In this document: positions 1 through 8,306 of the stretch, piece by piece | Layout: each line of letters opens with the position of its first letter | How positions within the stretch are numbered: position 1 is the stretch's first letter | Assembly (NCBI RefSeq): GCF_010983895.1 | Contig: NZ_CP048836.1 | Span: 558,001-622,000, forward strand | From: Nitrogeniibacter mangrovi | Lineage (GTDB): Bacteria; Pseudomonadota; Gammaproteobacteria; Burkholderiales; Rhodocyclaceae | DNA length: 64,000 bases | Direction of reading: 5' to 3' | The notes under the pieces: model-generated | The model's input: the letters and a program-made list of their open reading frames with translations, nothing else | What the model was told of the DNA's origin: nothing | Database searches by the model: none | Made by a program: the position numbers and the translations under genes

Positions 1-359
1 GTCGTGCCGATCGCGGTGATGATGCGCAGGATTTCTGCGGTGATGCGGGCGTGGTCCTCGACATGGGCTGCGTAATCCGGATGGGTGGCAGCCGCGCACC
101 CGCGCGCCTTCATGTAGGCCTCTTCCTCCATGAAGTGGTCGCTCAGAAATTCGAGGAAGCGGCCGAGCGTGTCCTGCAGATGCTCAATGCATTCGAACAC
201 CAGGTGGGCGCATCCGGCGCAGCTCAAGTGCCATTCGTACTTGTCGCAGAGCGCCTCGACCCTGTGGATGTGCGGGTAGGCCGCTTCGAGTTCGCGTGAC
301 AGGAGCGGATGATTGGCGACGCGCGCAATCACCGCTGCGGGTAGGGGGGACGGATTCAT
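1..359 (-). CDS. Hemerythrin-like oxygen/metal-binding protein (3' end cut by window edge)
   Basis: I translated this directly from the minus strand, starting at an ATG at 357-359; the reading frame stays open to the edge of the window, so the C-terminus is missing (119 codons seen). The stretch HFMEEEAYMKARG followed by HPDYAAHVEDH matches the H-x3-E ... H-x4-H/D iron-ligand pattern of bacteriohemerythrins, which bind O2 at a non-haem di-iron centre. Several cysteines near residue 50 (CAGCAH) are unusual for the family. No signal peptide, so cytoplasmic. An AT-rich leader (360-400) precedes it. Family call is firm; the exact role (O2 storage, sensing or redox defence) is not visible. Confidence 0.8.
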   Translation of the reverse strand, partial: MNPSPLPAAVIARVANHPLLSRELEAAYPHIHRVEALCDKYEWHLSCAGCAHLVFECIEHLQDTLGRFLEFLSDHFMEEEAYMKARGCAAATHPDYAAHVEDHARITAEILRIITAIGT

Positions 360-570
360 CTCTGACCTTGTGTTTTTTTATGTCTTATTGCGTAGACCGG
401 GGTCTTCGCCGGGTCAGTATTGTCTGTCGTTCATATGACGTCAAGATGTGCTTTCGGCATGGTCCGGCGGCGGCTTGTCGTATGGCCCGCCGCTGCGCTT
501 CTATGTCGAACGCCCGATGATTTCCGGCGGACGCCATGGCCGCGGCTGCCATCCTCATGGCGCCAGTGAA

Positions 571-598
571 AACGGGGCTGCCGGACGGCAGCCCCGTT
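571..598 (-). terminator. Hairpin terminator after the EthD gene
   Basis: A near-perfect inverted repeat (AACGGGGCTGCCG with its complement, 2-base loop) lies just downstream of the leftward EthD gene and is followed on the minus strand by TTTT. Its shape and position fit an intrinsic terminator. Confidence 0.75.
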
Positions 599-614
599 AC
601 CTGATGCGTCCGCT

Positions 615-968
615 TCAGCCGTGGCTGTGCAGTGCGCCGGTCTCACTGCGGCTGGCGTTGACCAGCACTTCGCTGATCTGCAGTTGCGGTGCCAGATCGG
701 TGTAGTTGGGGATGTCGCCGAGGATGTCGTTGGCGACCGGCCCGAAGGCGTCGTTGAAGGCCTCGACGGACTCGAAGTACAGATGGGCGATGGCGACGTA
801 CGGTGCCGGCGCGTCCGGCGCGCCACCGGCCAGCCCCTTCTCGGCGGCCACGCCCTTGCAGGCCTCGCCGAGCTTGTCGCGCACCATCGGCAGATGGGAC
901 TGGGTGTAGTAGTCGAAATCGAAACGCGCGCCCGTCTGGTTCGGGTAGAACACGCTGACCTTGATCAT
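615..968 (-). CDS. EthD family protein
   Basis: 117 residues. The N-terminal half (IKVSVFYPN ... HLPMVRDKLG) and the YVAIAHLYFESVEAFNDAF segment are typical of the EthD family, small dimeric alpha+beta-barrel proteins first described in ethyl tert-butyl ether degradation and of generally unknown biochemical function. It stands alone between two terminators, with no monooxygenase or ring-degradation gene beside it, so the context gives no pathway. An SD-like GGAGACAG lies just before the ATG. Length is normal for the family (about 100-120 residues). Confidence 0.8.
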   Translation of the reverse strand: MIKVSVFYPNQTGARFDFDYYTQSHLPMVRDKLGEACKGVAAEKGLAGGAPDAPAPYVAIAHLYFESVEAFNDAFGPVANDILGDIPNYTDLAPQLQISEVLVNASRSETGALHSHG

Positions 969-1082
969 GTCTGTCTCCTTGTTGTTGGGGCGGCCGGCCG
1001 GCGTGTCCGGGTTGGCCGTGGACGCATCCTAGCACCGGCCCGGCATGACGGTGACGGCGCGATGTGGAGCGGGGCATGGGCG

Positions 1083-1113
1083 AAAAAAAGCCCGTCACTG
1101 TCGTGACGGGCTT
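1083..1113 (-). terminator. Intrinsic terminator after the FKBP gene
   Basis: AAGCCCGTCAC pairs with its complement around a 4-base loop and is followed on the minus strand by a run of seven T. It sits about 20 bases beyond the stop of the leftward FKBP isomerase gene. Confidence 0.9.
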
Positions 1114-1132
1114 CTGGCAACGTGTTGCCGGT

Positions 1133-1816
1133 TCAGTTCGACGATTCGACCTTGAGCAGCTCGATGTCGAAGATCAGCGTGCTGTTGGGGCCGATGGTGG
1201 TGCCGGCGCCGCGCTCGCCGTAGGCGAGGTTGGCGGGCACGTAGATCTCCCAGTGGTCGCCTTCGTGCATCAGCTGCAGGGCCTCGATCCAGCCGGCGAT
1301 CACGCCGCGCACCGGGAAGGTGGCCGGCGCGCCGCGCTTGCGCGAGCTGTCGAACACGGTGCCGTCGAGCAGCTTGCCGGTGTAGTGGGTGGTGACCCGG
1401 TCGTCCAGCGTCGGCTGCTTGCCGGTGCCGGCCTTGATGACCTTGTACTGGAGGCCGCTGGCGGTGGTCTTCACGCCGGGCTTCTTGGCGTTCTCGGCGA
1501 GGAACTGCTTGCCGGCTTCCTCGTTCTTCGACGCCTCGGTGCCGCGTTTCTTGTCGGCGGCTTCACGCGCGGCCATCATGGCCTTGCGCGCCTCGTCCTG
1601 GCTGATGCGTGGCTCCTTGCCCGCCATGGCGTCGCGGATGCCCAGGAACAGGGCGTCCAGGTCCGGCTCGATGCCTTCGTGCTTGAGCGACATGCCCATC
1701 TGCACACCGACGGCGTAGCCCAGCTTCTGGTCCTGGGTGTCGAGCTTGGGGTCGGCGGCCGTGGCGTTCAGGGTGAAGGCGCCCAGCAGCAGGGCGCACA
1801 GGAGGGTTCGCTTCAT
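1133..1816 (-). CDS. FKBP-type peptidyl-prolyl cis-trans isomerase, FkpA/Mip type, periplasmic
   Basis: 227 residues with a cleavable signal peptide (residues 1-20, ending NATA/AD). Residues about 25-110 form the charged helical dimerisation region of FkpA/Mip proteins, and about 115-225 the FKBP domain (VTTHYTGKLLDGTVFDSS, GVIAGWIEALQLMHEGDHW, YVPANLAYGERGAG). It should act as a folding catalyst and chaperone for exported proteins. It has its own terminator downstream and is divergent from the TetR gene across a 120-base gap, so it is probably a single-gene unit. Whether it is called fkpA or mip cannot be settled here. Confidence 0.9.
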   Translation of the reverse strand: MKRTLLCALLLGAFTLNATAADPKLDTQDQKLGYAVGVQMGMSLKHEGIEPDLDALFLGIRDAMAGKEPRISQDEARKAMMAAREAADKKRGTEASKNEEAGKQFLAENAKKPGVKTTASGLQYKVIKAGTGKQPTLDDRVTTHYTGKLLDGTVFDSSRKRGAPATFPVRGVIAGWIEALQLMHEGDHWEIYVPANLAYGERGAGTTIGPNSTLIFDIELLKVESSN

Positions 1817-1912
1817 CGGGAGTCCTTTCGGGTGGGTGTGTGTCGCGCATGGTAGCGGAGTTGGCGGCGATGTGATCGCAAAGCGTGCCGATGCGACGCG
1901 ACTTTATTTTTG

Positions 1913-1927
1913 TAGACGACCGGTCTA
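1913..1927. promoter_or_regulatory. Candidate TetR (NemR-type) operator
   Basis: The inverted repeat TAGAC-N5-GTCTA ends 10 bases before the start of the TetR gene. It closely resembles the TAGACC/GGTCTA half-sites bound by NemR-like repressors, and the adjacent regulator has a NemR-like DNA-binding region. It probably mediates autoregulation and control of the downstream reductase gene. Confidence 0.6.
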
Positions 1928-1937
1928 ATATTCTCCC

Positions 1938-2585
1938 ATGACGACCGACACCCCCGTCGCCCGCCGCCGCGGGCGCCCCCCAAAGCGCATCGAGGCGCAC
2001 GTCGACACCCGGGACGCGCTGGTGCGTGCCGGCCTGGCGGTGCTCACCGAAAAGGGCTTCGTGGCCACCGGCATCGACGAGGTGCTGCGCCAGGTGGGCG
2101 TGCCCAAGGGCTCGTTCTACCATTACTTCGAGAGCAAGGAGGCCTTCGGCCGGGCCGTGATCGACGCCTATGCGGACTACTTCGCCCGCAAGCTCGACCG
2201 GGCGTTCGACGCCGCGACCCTGACGCCGCTGGCGCGCCTGGGCGCCTTCGTGGACGATGCCGCCGCCGGCATGGCGCGCCACGGGTTCCGCCGCGGCTGC
2301 CTGATCGGCAACCTGGGCCAGGAGATGGTCAACCTGCCCGAGTCGTTTCGTGAGCAGCTCCAGGCCGTGTTCCGCGACTGGGAGGCCCGTCTGGCCGCCT
2401 GCCTGGCGGCGGCCCGCGAGGCGGGCGAGATCCCGCCGGAGACCGACTGCACGCGCATGGCGTGCAGTTTCTGGATCGGTTGGGAGGGGGCGGTGCTGCG
2501 CGCCAAGCTCGAGCGCAGCGACGCGCCGCTCTTCCTGTATGCCGACACCTTTCTCGCGGCCCTGCGCCGCCGAGATCATTCATGA
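1938..2585 (+). CDS. TetR family transcriptional regulator (NemR/AcuR-like)
   Basis: 215 residues. A basic N-terminal arm ([10 protein letters not shown]) precedes the TetR helix-turn-helix at about residues 25-70, with the signature [17 protein letters not shown]; the rest is the helical ligand-binding and dimerisation domain (TetR_C-like, with [10 protein letters not shown] as in NemR-type repressors). The next gene, 20 bases downstream, encodes an acryloyl-CoA reductase-like enzyme, so the pair most likely forms a repressor/detoxification unit responding to reactive electrophiles such as acrylate or quinones. That ligand is inferred from neighbours, not from the binding pocket. Confidence 0.85.
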   Translation: MTTDTPVARRRGRPPKRIEAHVDTRDALVRAGLAVLTEKGFVATGIDEVLRQVGVPKGSFYHYFESKEAFGRAVIDAYADYFARKLDRAFDAATLTPLARLGAFVDDAAAGMARHGFRRGCLIGNLGQEMVNLPESFREQLQAVFRDWEARLAACLAAAREAGEIPPETDCTRMACSFWIGWEGAVLRAKLERSDAPLFLYADTFLAALRRRDHS

Positions 2586-2605
2586 CACTGGAGAGGAGAA
2601 CCCTC

Positions 2606-3589
2606 ATGTACAAGGCCATCGTGATCCACAAGGACGAGGCCGGCTATCGCGCCGGCCTAGAAACCCTCGACGAATCGGCGCTGCCCGAAGGCGACGTGAC
2701 CGTGAAGGTCGACTACTCCTGCCTGAACTACAAGGACGGTCTGGCCATCACCGGCAAGGGGCCGGTGGTGCGCCGGTTTCCGATGGTGCCGGGCATCGAC
2801 CTGGCCGGCAGCGTGGTGGCCAGTGAGCACCCCGACTTCGCGGTGGGCGACGCGGTGGTGCTCAACGGCTGGGGGGTGGGTGAGGTCCATCCGGGTGGCT
2901 TGGCGCAGCTGGCGCGGCTCAAGGGCGACTGGCTGATCCCGCTGCCCGCCGGCATCACCCCGCGCCAGGCCATGGCGGTGGGCACCGCCGGCTATACCGC
3001 CATGTTGTGCGTGCTGGGGCTGGAGAAGGCCGGCGTGACGCCCGATCAGGGCGAGATCGTGGTGACCGGCGCGGCCGGCGGGGTGGGCAGCGTGGCGGTG
3101 GCGGTGCTGGCCAAGCTCGGCTACACCGTGGTCGCCTCCACCGGCCGTGCCGAGGAAGCGGACTACCTCAAGGGCCTGGGGGCCGCCGAGATCATCGACC
3201 GCAAGACCCTCTCCGAACCGGGCAAGCCGCTGGCGCGCGAGCGCTGGGCCGGCGCCGTGGACACGGTGGGCGGGCACACCCTGGCCAACGTGTGCGCCAG
3301 CACCAAATACCTGGGCACCGTGACCGCGTGCGGCCTGGCGGGCGGGGCCGACCTGCCGGCCACGGTGATGCCCTTCATCCTGCGCGGCGTCACCCTCAAG
3401 GGCATCGACAGCGTGATGGCGCCGCGCGCGGCGCGCCTGGAGGCCTGGACCCGACTCGGTCGCGACCTGGACATGGCCAAGCTGGAGATGATGGTCACCG
3501 AGATCGGCCTCGAGGACGCCATCGACACGGCCGGCCGCCTGATCGAGGGCAAGGTGCGCGGGCGCACCGTGGTGAACGTGAACCCGTAA
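2606..3589 (+). CDS. acuI: Acryloyl-CoA reductase / YhdH-AcuI family NADPH quinone oxidoreductase
   Basis: 327 residues, zinc-free medium-chain dehydrogenase/reductase. The YhdH/AcuI hallmarks are present: [12 protein letters not shown] near residue 37, PGIDLAG, the family-specific [13 protein letters not shown] segment, and an NADPH-binding [10 protein letters not shown] around residue 155. AcuI reduces acryloyl-CoA to propionyl-CoA using NADPH and so removes toxic acrylate. I chose the ATG at 2606 because GGAGAGGAGAA lies 6 bases upstream. It directly follows the TetR gene and is probably controlled by it. Substrate assignment rests on family similarity. Confidence 0.88.
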   Translation: MYKAIVIHKDEAGYRAGLETLDESALPEGDVTVKVDYSCLNYKDGLAITGKGPVVRRFPMVPGIDLAGSVVASEHPDFAVGDAVVLNGWGVGEVHPGGLAQLARLKGDWLIPLPAGITPRQAMAVGTAGYTAMLCVLGLEKAGVTPDQGEIVVTGAAGGVGSVAVAVLAKLGYTVVASTGRAEEADYLKGLGAAEIIDRKTLSEPGKPLARERWAGAVDTVGGHTLANVCASTKYLGTVTACGLAGGADLPATVMPFILRGVTLKGIDSVMAPRAARLEAWTRLGRDLDMAKLEMMVTEIGLEDAIDTAGRLIEGKVRGRTVVNVNP

Positions 3590-3640
3590 CCGCAGCGGCG
3601 GCCGCAGGGCCGCCCGCCGCCTTCGACGAGGAGATACCGA

Positions 3641-4222
3641 ATGACCAAATCCATCAGCCGCTTCGCGGTGCCGGATCTGAACGACGTGCCCGCCGACATC
3701 CGCGATCGCATCCTCGCGGTGCAGGAGAAGGCCGGCTTCATCCCCAACGTGTTCCTGATGCTGGCGCACCGGCCGGCGGAATTCCGCGCCTTCTTCGACT
3801 ACCACGACGCGCTCATGGAGAAGGACGTGGGGCTCACCAAGGCCGAACGCGAGATGATCGTGGTGGCCACCTCGGGCGCGGGCCAGTGCCTGTATTGCGT
3901 GGTGGCGCACGGCGCGGTGCTGCGCATCCGTGCGAAGGACCCGCGCATCGCCGACCAGCTCGCCACCAACTACCGCAAGGCCCCGCTGACCGGGCGCCAG
4001 CGCGCCATGCTCGACTTCGCCATGAAGCTGTCCACCCGCGGCGGCGAGATCGAGGATGCGGATGTGGAGGCCCTGAAGGCGCACGGTTTCGACGACGACG
4101 CCATCTGGGACATCGGCGCCATCACCGCCTTCTTCAGCATGAGCAACCGGCTGGTGCATCTGACCGGCACGCCGCCGAATCCGGAGTTTCATCTGATGGG
4201 GCGGGTGCCGAAGGGCCAGTGA
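3641..4222 (+). CDS. AhpD-like peroxidase-related protein (carboxymuconolactone decarboxylase family)
   Basis: 193 residues. The CxxC-x2-H motif (CLYCVVAH, near residue 85) in an otherwise helical protein is the AhpD/CMD thiol active site of the 'peroxidase-related enzyme' group, which is thought to use the cysteine pair to reduce peroxides or relay electrons. It lies 51 bases after acuI with its own AGGAG ribosome site, so it may share that operon and the electrophile/oxidant stress theme. No partner peroxiredoxin is nearby. The exact substrate is unknown. Confidence 0.85.
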   Translation: MTKSISRFAVPDLNDVPADIRDRILAVQEKAGFIPNVFLMLAHRPAEFRAFFDYHDALMEKDVGLTKAEREMIVVATSGAGQCLYCVVAHGAVLRIRAKDPRIADQLATNYRKAPLTGRQRAMLDFAMKLSTRGGEIEDADVEALKAHGFDDDAIWDIGAITAFFSMSNRLVHLTGTPPNPEFHLMGRVPKGQ

Positions 4223-4259
4223 GGCACCGGTGCCGCGGCGGGCAGCGAAGTGTGGTGCA

Positions 4260-5177
4260 ATGGACACCTCGCCCGCCGTCGCCGACGCCATGACCGACTC
4301 CCCCCTGTTTCGCCGCGTGCCCCCCATGCACGCGCTCGCCGCCTTCGAGGCCGCCGCGCGGCTGGGCGGCTTCGCGCCCGCGGCGGAGGAGTTGTGCGTC
4401 ACCCCCAGCGCGGTGAGCCACCGCATCCGCCAGCTCGAGCAGCAGCTGGCGATGCAGCTGTTCGAGCGCACCCCCACCGGGGTCAGGCTCACCACCGCCG
4501 GGCGCCTGTACCTGGCGCGGGTGCGCGAGGCCTTCGTCTCGCTTGCCCATAGCCGTCCCGACGCGCACGGCCCGCGGGTGCGCCTGCGGATCTCGGTGCC
4601 GCCCACCTTCGCGCGCCAACTGCTGATGCCCCGGCTGCCGGCCTTCATGCGCCAGCACGACGGCCTCGACCTGGAGGTGCACGTGGCCAATCCGGTGGCC
4701 GTGGCCACCGACGAGCCGGCCGACGTGAGCATCCGCTGGAGCACCGGCAACGATCTGGGCGGTGTGGTGCACCGGCTGTTCGATGAGCGCATCGGCCCGC
4801 TCGCCGCGCCCGATCTGGTGGCCGAACTGGGGCTGACGAGCGCCGCCGAAGTGGCCGCCGCGCCCCTGCTGCGCACCCCGCTGCTGCCGTGGACCCCGTG
4901 GTTCCAGGCGGCGGGGCTGAACCTGCCCGAGCCCGAGCGCGGCGCCGTGTTCAACGATCTGGGCCTGGTGCTCGAAGCGGCCGGCGCCGGCCTCGGCGTG
5001 GCCATGGGCTCGCGCCGCCTGGCCGCGGCCTGGCTGGATTCGGGCCGCCTGGTGCCGATCACCGACATCCTCGCCGACTCGCCGCACAGCTACTTCGTCA
5101 CCTGCGCCCATGAGGCGGCCGCGCGCCCCGAGGTGGCCGGATTCATCGACTGGCTGCGCGCCGGCTTCGCCGAATGA
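4260..5177 (+). CDS. LysR family transcriptional regulator (GcvA-like)
   Basis: About 305 residues. The N-terminal winged helix contains LAAFEAAARLGGFAPAAEELCVTPSAVSHRIRQ-type spacing, seen in GcvA/AmpR-type LysR proteins, followed by a periplasmic-binding-like effector domain. Its regulon is not evident; it overlaps the next gene (acpH) by 4 bases, so both are probably co-transcribed. The start is uncertain: ATG at 4260 or 4290 are both possible, neither with a good Shine-Dalgarno site, and a GTG at 4230 also keeps the frame. Confidence 0.85.
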   Translation: MDTSPAVADAMTDSPLFRRVPPMHALAAFEAAARLGGFAPAAEELCVTPSAVSHRIRQLEQQLAMQLFERTPTGVRLTTAGRLYLARVREAFVSLAHSRPDAHGPRVRLRISVPPTFARQLLMPRLPAFMRQHDGLDLEVHVANPVAVATDEPADVSIRWSTGNDLGGVVHRLFDERIGPLAAPDLVAELGLTSAAEVAAAPLLRTPLLPWTPWFQAAGLNLPEPERGAVFNDLGLVLEAAGAGLGVAMGSRRLAAAWLDSGRLVPITDILADSPHSYFVTCAHEAAARPEVAGFIDWLRAGFAE

Positions 5178-5770
5178 ACTTCCTCGCCCACCTGTGGCTC
5201 GCCGGGCCGGCGGTGCCCATGCGCCTGGGCGCCGTGGCCGGGGATTTCGTCAAGGGGCCGCTGCCCGCCGGCCTGGCGCCGGACATCGCCGCGGGCGCCG
5301 AACTGCACCGCGCCATCGACGCCTTTGCCGACCGGCATCCCGCCTTCCAGGCCTCGCGCGCGCGGGTGAGCGACGCGCGGCGGCGCTTCGCCGGCGTGAT
5401 GGTGGACATGTTCTACGACCATTTCCTGGCCGCGCACTGGGACGCGTACCACCCCGACGAGCCCTTGCCGGTGTTCGCCATGCGCCAGTACGCGTTGCTC
5501 AACGAGCACCGGCATCGCCTGCCCGAAGCCGCCCGCCCGGTGGTGGCGCGCATGAGCGCGCACGACTGGCTCACGGCCTACGCCGAGGCGAACACCATCG
5601 AGCTCGCCCTCGACCGCATCGCCGCCCGCCTGCGCCGGCCGGGCGCCTTCGTCGGCAGCGGTGAGGAACTGCACGCCCACTACGCCGCCTTCGAGGCCGA
5701 CAGCGCCCGGTTCCTGCACGAGGCGATGGCCTTCGCGCGCGCGACTCGGGCGCGGCTCGAGGTGTCGTAG
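5174..5770 (+). CDS. acpH: Acyl carrier protein phosphodiesterase
   Basis: 198 residues. The opening MNFLAHLWLAG, then GAVAGDFVKG, AGAELHRAIDAFADRHP and MVDMFYDHFLA, gives the His/Asp-rich HD-like pattern of AcpH. This enzyme removes the 4'-phosphopantetheine arm from holo-ACP to give apo-ACP. Its ATG overlaps the stop of the LysR gene (ATGA), indicating translational coupling. Its TAG stop coincides with the first bases of an interspersed repeat that begins at 5767. Confidence 0.88.
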   Translation: MNFLAHLWLAGPAVPMRLGAVAGDFVKGPLPAGLAPDIAAGAELHRAIDAFADRHPAFQASRARVSDARRRFAGVMVDMFYDHFLAAHWDAYHPDEPLPVFAMRQYALLNEHRHRLPEAARPVVARMSAHDWLTAYAEANTIELALDRIAARLRRPGAFVGSGEELHAHYAAFEADSARFLHEAMAFARATRARLEVS

Positions 5771-5854
5771 CCCGGCTGGAGGCCACAGGCCGGAATCCGG
5801 GAGCGGTGTGGCGGACTCGGGAGGTGGTTTCCCGGATCCCGCTTCCCGGATTCC
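5767..5854. repeat. REP-like interspersed repeat (GTAGCCCGG family)
   Basis: Starts GTAGCCCGG and contains a perfect 11-base inverted repeat, GGAATCCGGGA at 5792-5802 and its complement at 5844-5854. The same GTAGCCCGG opening begins the longer elements at 52349 and 53074. Such palindromic intergenic repeats commonly act as transcript-end stabilisers or IS200-type REP elements; no associated transposase is seen in the window. Confidence 0.6.
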
Positions 5855-5920
5855 ACGTCGCGGCAGCCGGGCGACTTTCCTGAGCAGTGGCTCCGTGGTC
5901 TTCGCTCGGCAGAGCCCAGC

Positions 5921-6232
5921 TTACGAGTTGAGTTCCTCGAAGAGCGACCAATAGCGCTCAACCCACTCCCGACCTTTGTCGGTTGGCGTCACGGTACAAA
6001 ACGAACACTGCTCGGAACGGAACAACCTATCCAGTTGGGACAGGCCCTTGGGAGCGGCAGCGCTTTCATCCAAATGCTCACCGACGGTGATGTCGATCAG
6101 GTGGTGATCACGCATTTCAGCCATCGCCTGGACCGCAAATTTGATGGAAAGCGCATCGTTGCCGCACACGTTCTTAATGCAGCGGACGACTTCGTAAAGA
6201 AAACAAACATCACGGACAGACTCGAGCAGCAC
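5921..6232 (-). CDS. Hypothetical protein, possibly a 5'-truncated remnant
   Basis: Reading leftward from a GTG at 6232 gives 103 residues ending in DKGREWVERYWSLFEELNS. The frame stays open further upstream into lutC, and no ATG with a good ribosome site exists, so the true start is unclear and the gene may be truncated. The peptide looks genuine: mixed helical sequence with hydrophobic periodicity and two cysteines (CSFC). Base composition is visibly less GC-rich than its neighbours. I do not recognise a family. It could be a DNA-binding or sensory fragment, but nothing proves this. Confidence 0.45.
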   Translation of the reverse strand: MLLESVRDVCFLYEVVRCIKNVCGNDALSIKFAVQAMAEMRDHHLIDITVGEHLDESAAAPKGLSQLDRLFRSEQCSFCTVTPTDKGREWVERYWSLFEELNS

Positions 6233-6255
6233 ATGGCTGTTGACCTGCTCAATCG

Positions 6256-6900
6256 TCAGCCCACGATCAGCACATGCATGCGCCGCGGTCCATGCGCCCC
6301 GAGCTCCACGGTCTGCTCCACGTCGGCGGTGCGCGAGGGGCCGGAGATGAAGTTCATCGCCCGGGGCGCGCCCTGGCCGGCGCTTCGCAGGTCGGCCCAG
6401 CAGTCCTCGTAGTGGCGCACGATGCGCTCCACCGGCACCACCACCACATGGTTTTCGGGCACGAAGTTGTGGGTGATGGGGCTGTCGGGGCCGGAGCACA
6501 TCATCACCGCGCCGGTCTCGGCCACGCCGCGCCAGGCCAGCGACACGCCGAGGGTGGCGTCGCTGGTGGCCGCGCCGTGGTCGATCTGCCAGCCCTCGGG
6601 CCAGTTCAGCTCGCCCAGGGCCCGGCCGACCACGGCGGTGTGGGGCAGGCCGAGCTTTTCGGCGAGCACCGCGACGGCGCCGGGCACCTGCGCCAGGCTG
6701 GTCAGGCGTGCGGTGGTGCCGGCGCGCGATTCGAAGCGCTCGATGAAGCGCGCCACCCGATCGGCGTCGTCCACCGGCGGGCGCACATGGCGGGGCGGTT
6801 CGGCGCTGCGCTCGTCGAGGCGGCGGCGGGTGGCCTCGTCCAGCGCGCCCCGGCCGAGGGCCTGGCGGATGTCGCCGAGAATGCTGTCGCGGCTGCTCAT
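6256..6900 (-). CDS. lutC: Lactate utilization protein C (LUD domain)
   Basis: 214 residues. Residues about 70-214 carry the LUD/YkgG domain, including AATSDATLGVSLAWRGVAETG and ALPHTAVV-like strands, as in LutC of the LutABC iron-sulfur L-lactate dehydrogenase. The ATG overlaps the lutB stop (ATGA), the third gene of the lutA-lutB-lutC operon. The complex oxidises L-lactate to pyruvate at the cytoplasmic side of the membrane. Confidence 0.88.
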   Translation of the reverse strand: MSSRDSILGDIRQALGRGALDEATRRRLDERSAEPPRHVRPPVDDADRVARFIERFESRAGTTARLTSLAQVPGAVAVLAEKLGLPHTAVVGRALGELNWPEGWQIDHGAATSDATLGVSLAWRGVAETGAVMMCSGPDSPITHNFVPENHVVVVPVERIVRHYEDCWADLRSAGQGAPRAMNFISGPSRTADVEQTVELGAHGPRRMHVLIVG

Positions 6901-8306
6901 TGCTCACCTCGCTTGGCGTGCCACAGTTCGAGGAAGGTGCGGCCCGTGGGGGCGGGCAGGTCGCGGGCGCTCGTCCATCCGGTGGCGAGCGGCAGCTGGC
7001 GCAGCTTGCCCTTGCCGTCGGCCATGGAGGCGAGGATGCGTACGCCGAGGCGTTCGGCGAAGTGATAGAGCCGGGGCCGCTCGGCCACGTAGCGCCACAG
7101 CTTGAGCGCCTGTTTCTGGCGCGTGGGCGTCATGTCCTTGCGCCACTGCTTGTGGCGCAGTTCGCGCAGCAGGTCGGGCAGCGGGATGCGCACCGGGCAC
7201 ACCGAACCGCAGCGGCCGTTGAGGGTGCACGCGTTGGGCAGGTCGTAGGTGCCGTCCATGCCCTTGATGAGCGGGGTGAGCACCGAGCCCATGGGGCCGG
7301 GATAGACCCAGCCGTAGGCATGGCCGCCGATGGAGCCGTAGACGGGGCAGTGGTTCATGCAGGCGCCGCAGCGGATGCAGCGCAGCATGTCCTGGAAGCG
7401 GGTGCCGAGCATCTTCGAGCGGCCGTTGTCCACCAGCACCACGTGGTATTCCTCGGGGCCGTCGATGTCGCCCGCGCGGCGCGGGCCGGTGGAGTAGGTG
7501 GTGTAGCACTCGGTGTCCTGGCCGGTGGCGCTGCGCGCGAGGATGCGCAGGAACACCGACACGTCGTCCAGCGTGGGGATGACCCGCTCGATGCCGCTGG
7601 TGACGATGTGCACCCGGGCGAGGGTCTGGGTGAGGTCGCCGTTGCCCTCGTTGGTGACGATGACCGAGGAGCCGGTTTCGGCCACCAGGAAGTTGCCGCC
7701 GGTGATGCCCACCTCGGCGGTGAAGTACTTCTCGCGCAGCATCTGGCGCGCCTCGCCGACCAGCTCGGGCACGGTCTCCTTGCGCGGCAGGTGATGGTGT
7801 TGCTCGAACAGGTCGGAGACCTGCCGCTTGGTCTTGTGCACCGCGGGCGCGATGATGTGCGAGGGCGGCTCCTCGGCGAGCTGGATGATGTATTCGCCCA
7901 GGTCGGTCTCGACCACCTCGTAACCGTCTTCGAGCAGCGCCTCGTTGAGCCCGATCTCCTCCGAGACCATGGACTTGCCCTTGGTGATGCGCTTCGCACC
8001 CGCCGCGCGGCAGATGTCGAGGATGATGGTGCGCGCTTCCTCGGCGTCGGCGGCCCAGTGCACCCGGCCGCCGGCGGCGGTCACCGCGGCTTCGTACTTT
8101 TCCAGATAGTGGTCGAGGTGCTCGAGCACGTGGTTCTTGATGTCGCGGGCGGTGTCGCGCAGGGCCTCGAACTCGGGCATGGCCTCGACCTGCTGGGCGC
8201 GCTTGCCCACGAAGCCGCCTCGGGCCTTGCCGAGCGCCTGTTGCAGCTCGGCGTCGTGGAGGGCGTGGACCGCGCGGCCCTTGAATTCGGGAGAGCGGAA
8301 CTGCAT
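6897..8306 (-). CDS. lutB: Lactate utilization iron-sulfur protein B
   Basis: 469 residues. The N-terminal 300 residues are a LUD domain (KGKSMVSEEIGLNEAL, ITGGNFLVAETGS), followed by a ferredoxin-like region with two 4Fe-4S motifs: CIRCGACMNHCPVYG near residue 310 and CGSVCPVRIPLPDLL near 365. The C-terminal extension (about residues 390-469) is the LutB-specific domain. The ATG at 8304-8306 overlaps the lutA stop. The frame remains open further upstream but this start matches LutB proteins (MQFRSPEFKGRA). Confidence 0.92.
   Translation of the reverse strand: MQFRSPEFKGRAVHALHDAELQQALGKARGGFVGKRAQQVEAMPEFEALRDTARDIKNHVLEHLDHYLEKYEAAVTAAGGRVHWAADAEEARTIILDICRAAGAKRITKGKSMVSEEIGLNEALLEDGYEVVETDLGEYIIQLAEEPPSHIIAPAVHKTKRQVSDLFEQHHHLPRKETVPELVGEARQMLREKYFTAEVGITGGNFLVAETGSSVIVTNEGNGDLTQTLARVHIVTSGIERVIPTLDDVSVFLRILARSATGQDTECYTTYSTGPRRAGDIDGPEEYHVVLVDNGRSKMLGTRFQDMLRCIRCGACMNHCPVYGSIGGHAYGWVYPGPMGSVLTPLIKGMDGTYDLPNACTLNGRCGSVCPVRIPLPDLLRELRHKQWRKDMTPTRQKQALKLWRYVAERPRLYHFAERLGVRILASMADGKGKLRQLPLATGWTSARDLPAPTGRTFLELWHAKRGEQ

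Noticed and set aside
2657-5068. An 803-codon open frame on the minus strand
   Set aside because: It lies opposite the acuI, AhpD-like and LysR genes, whose products are clearly recognisable. Its translation is low-complexity and Arg/Gly/His-rich, as expected from the reverse of GC-rich codons.
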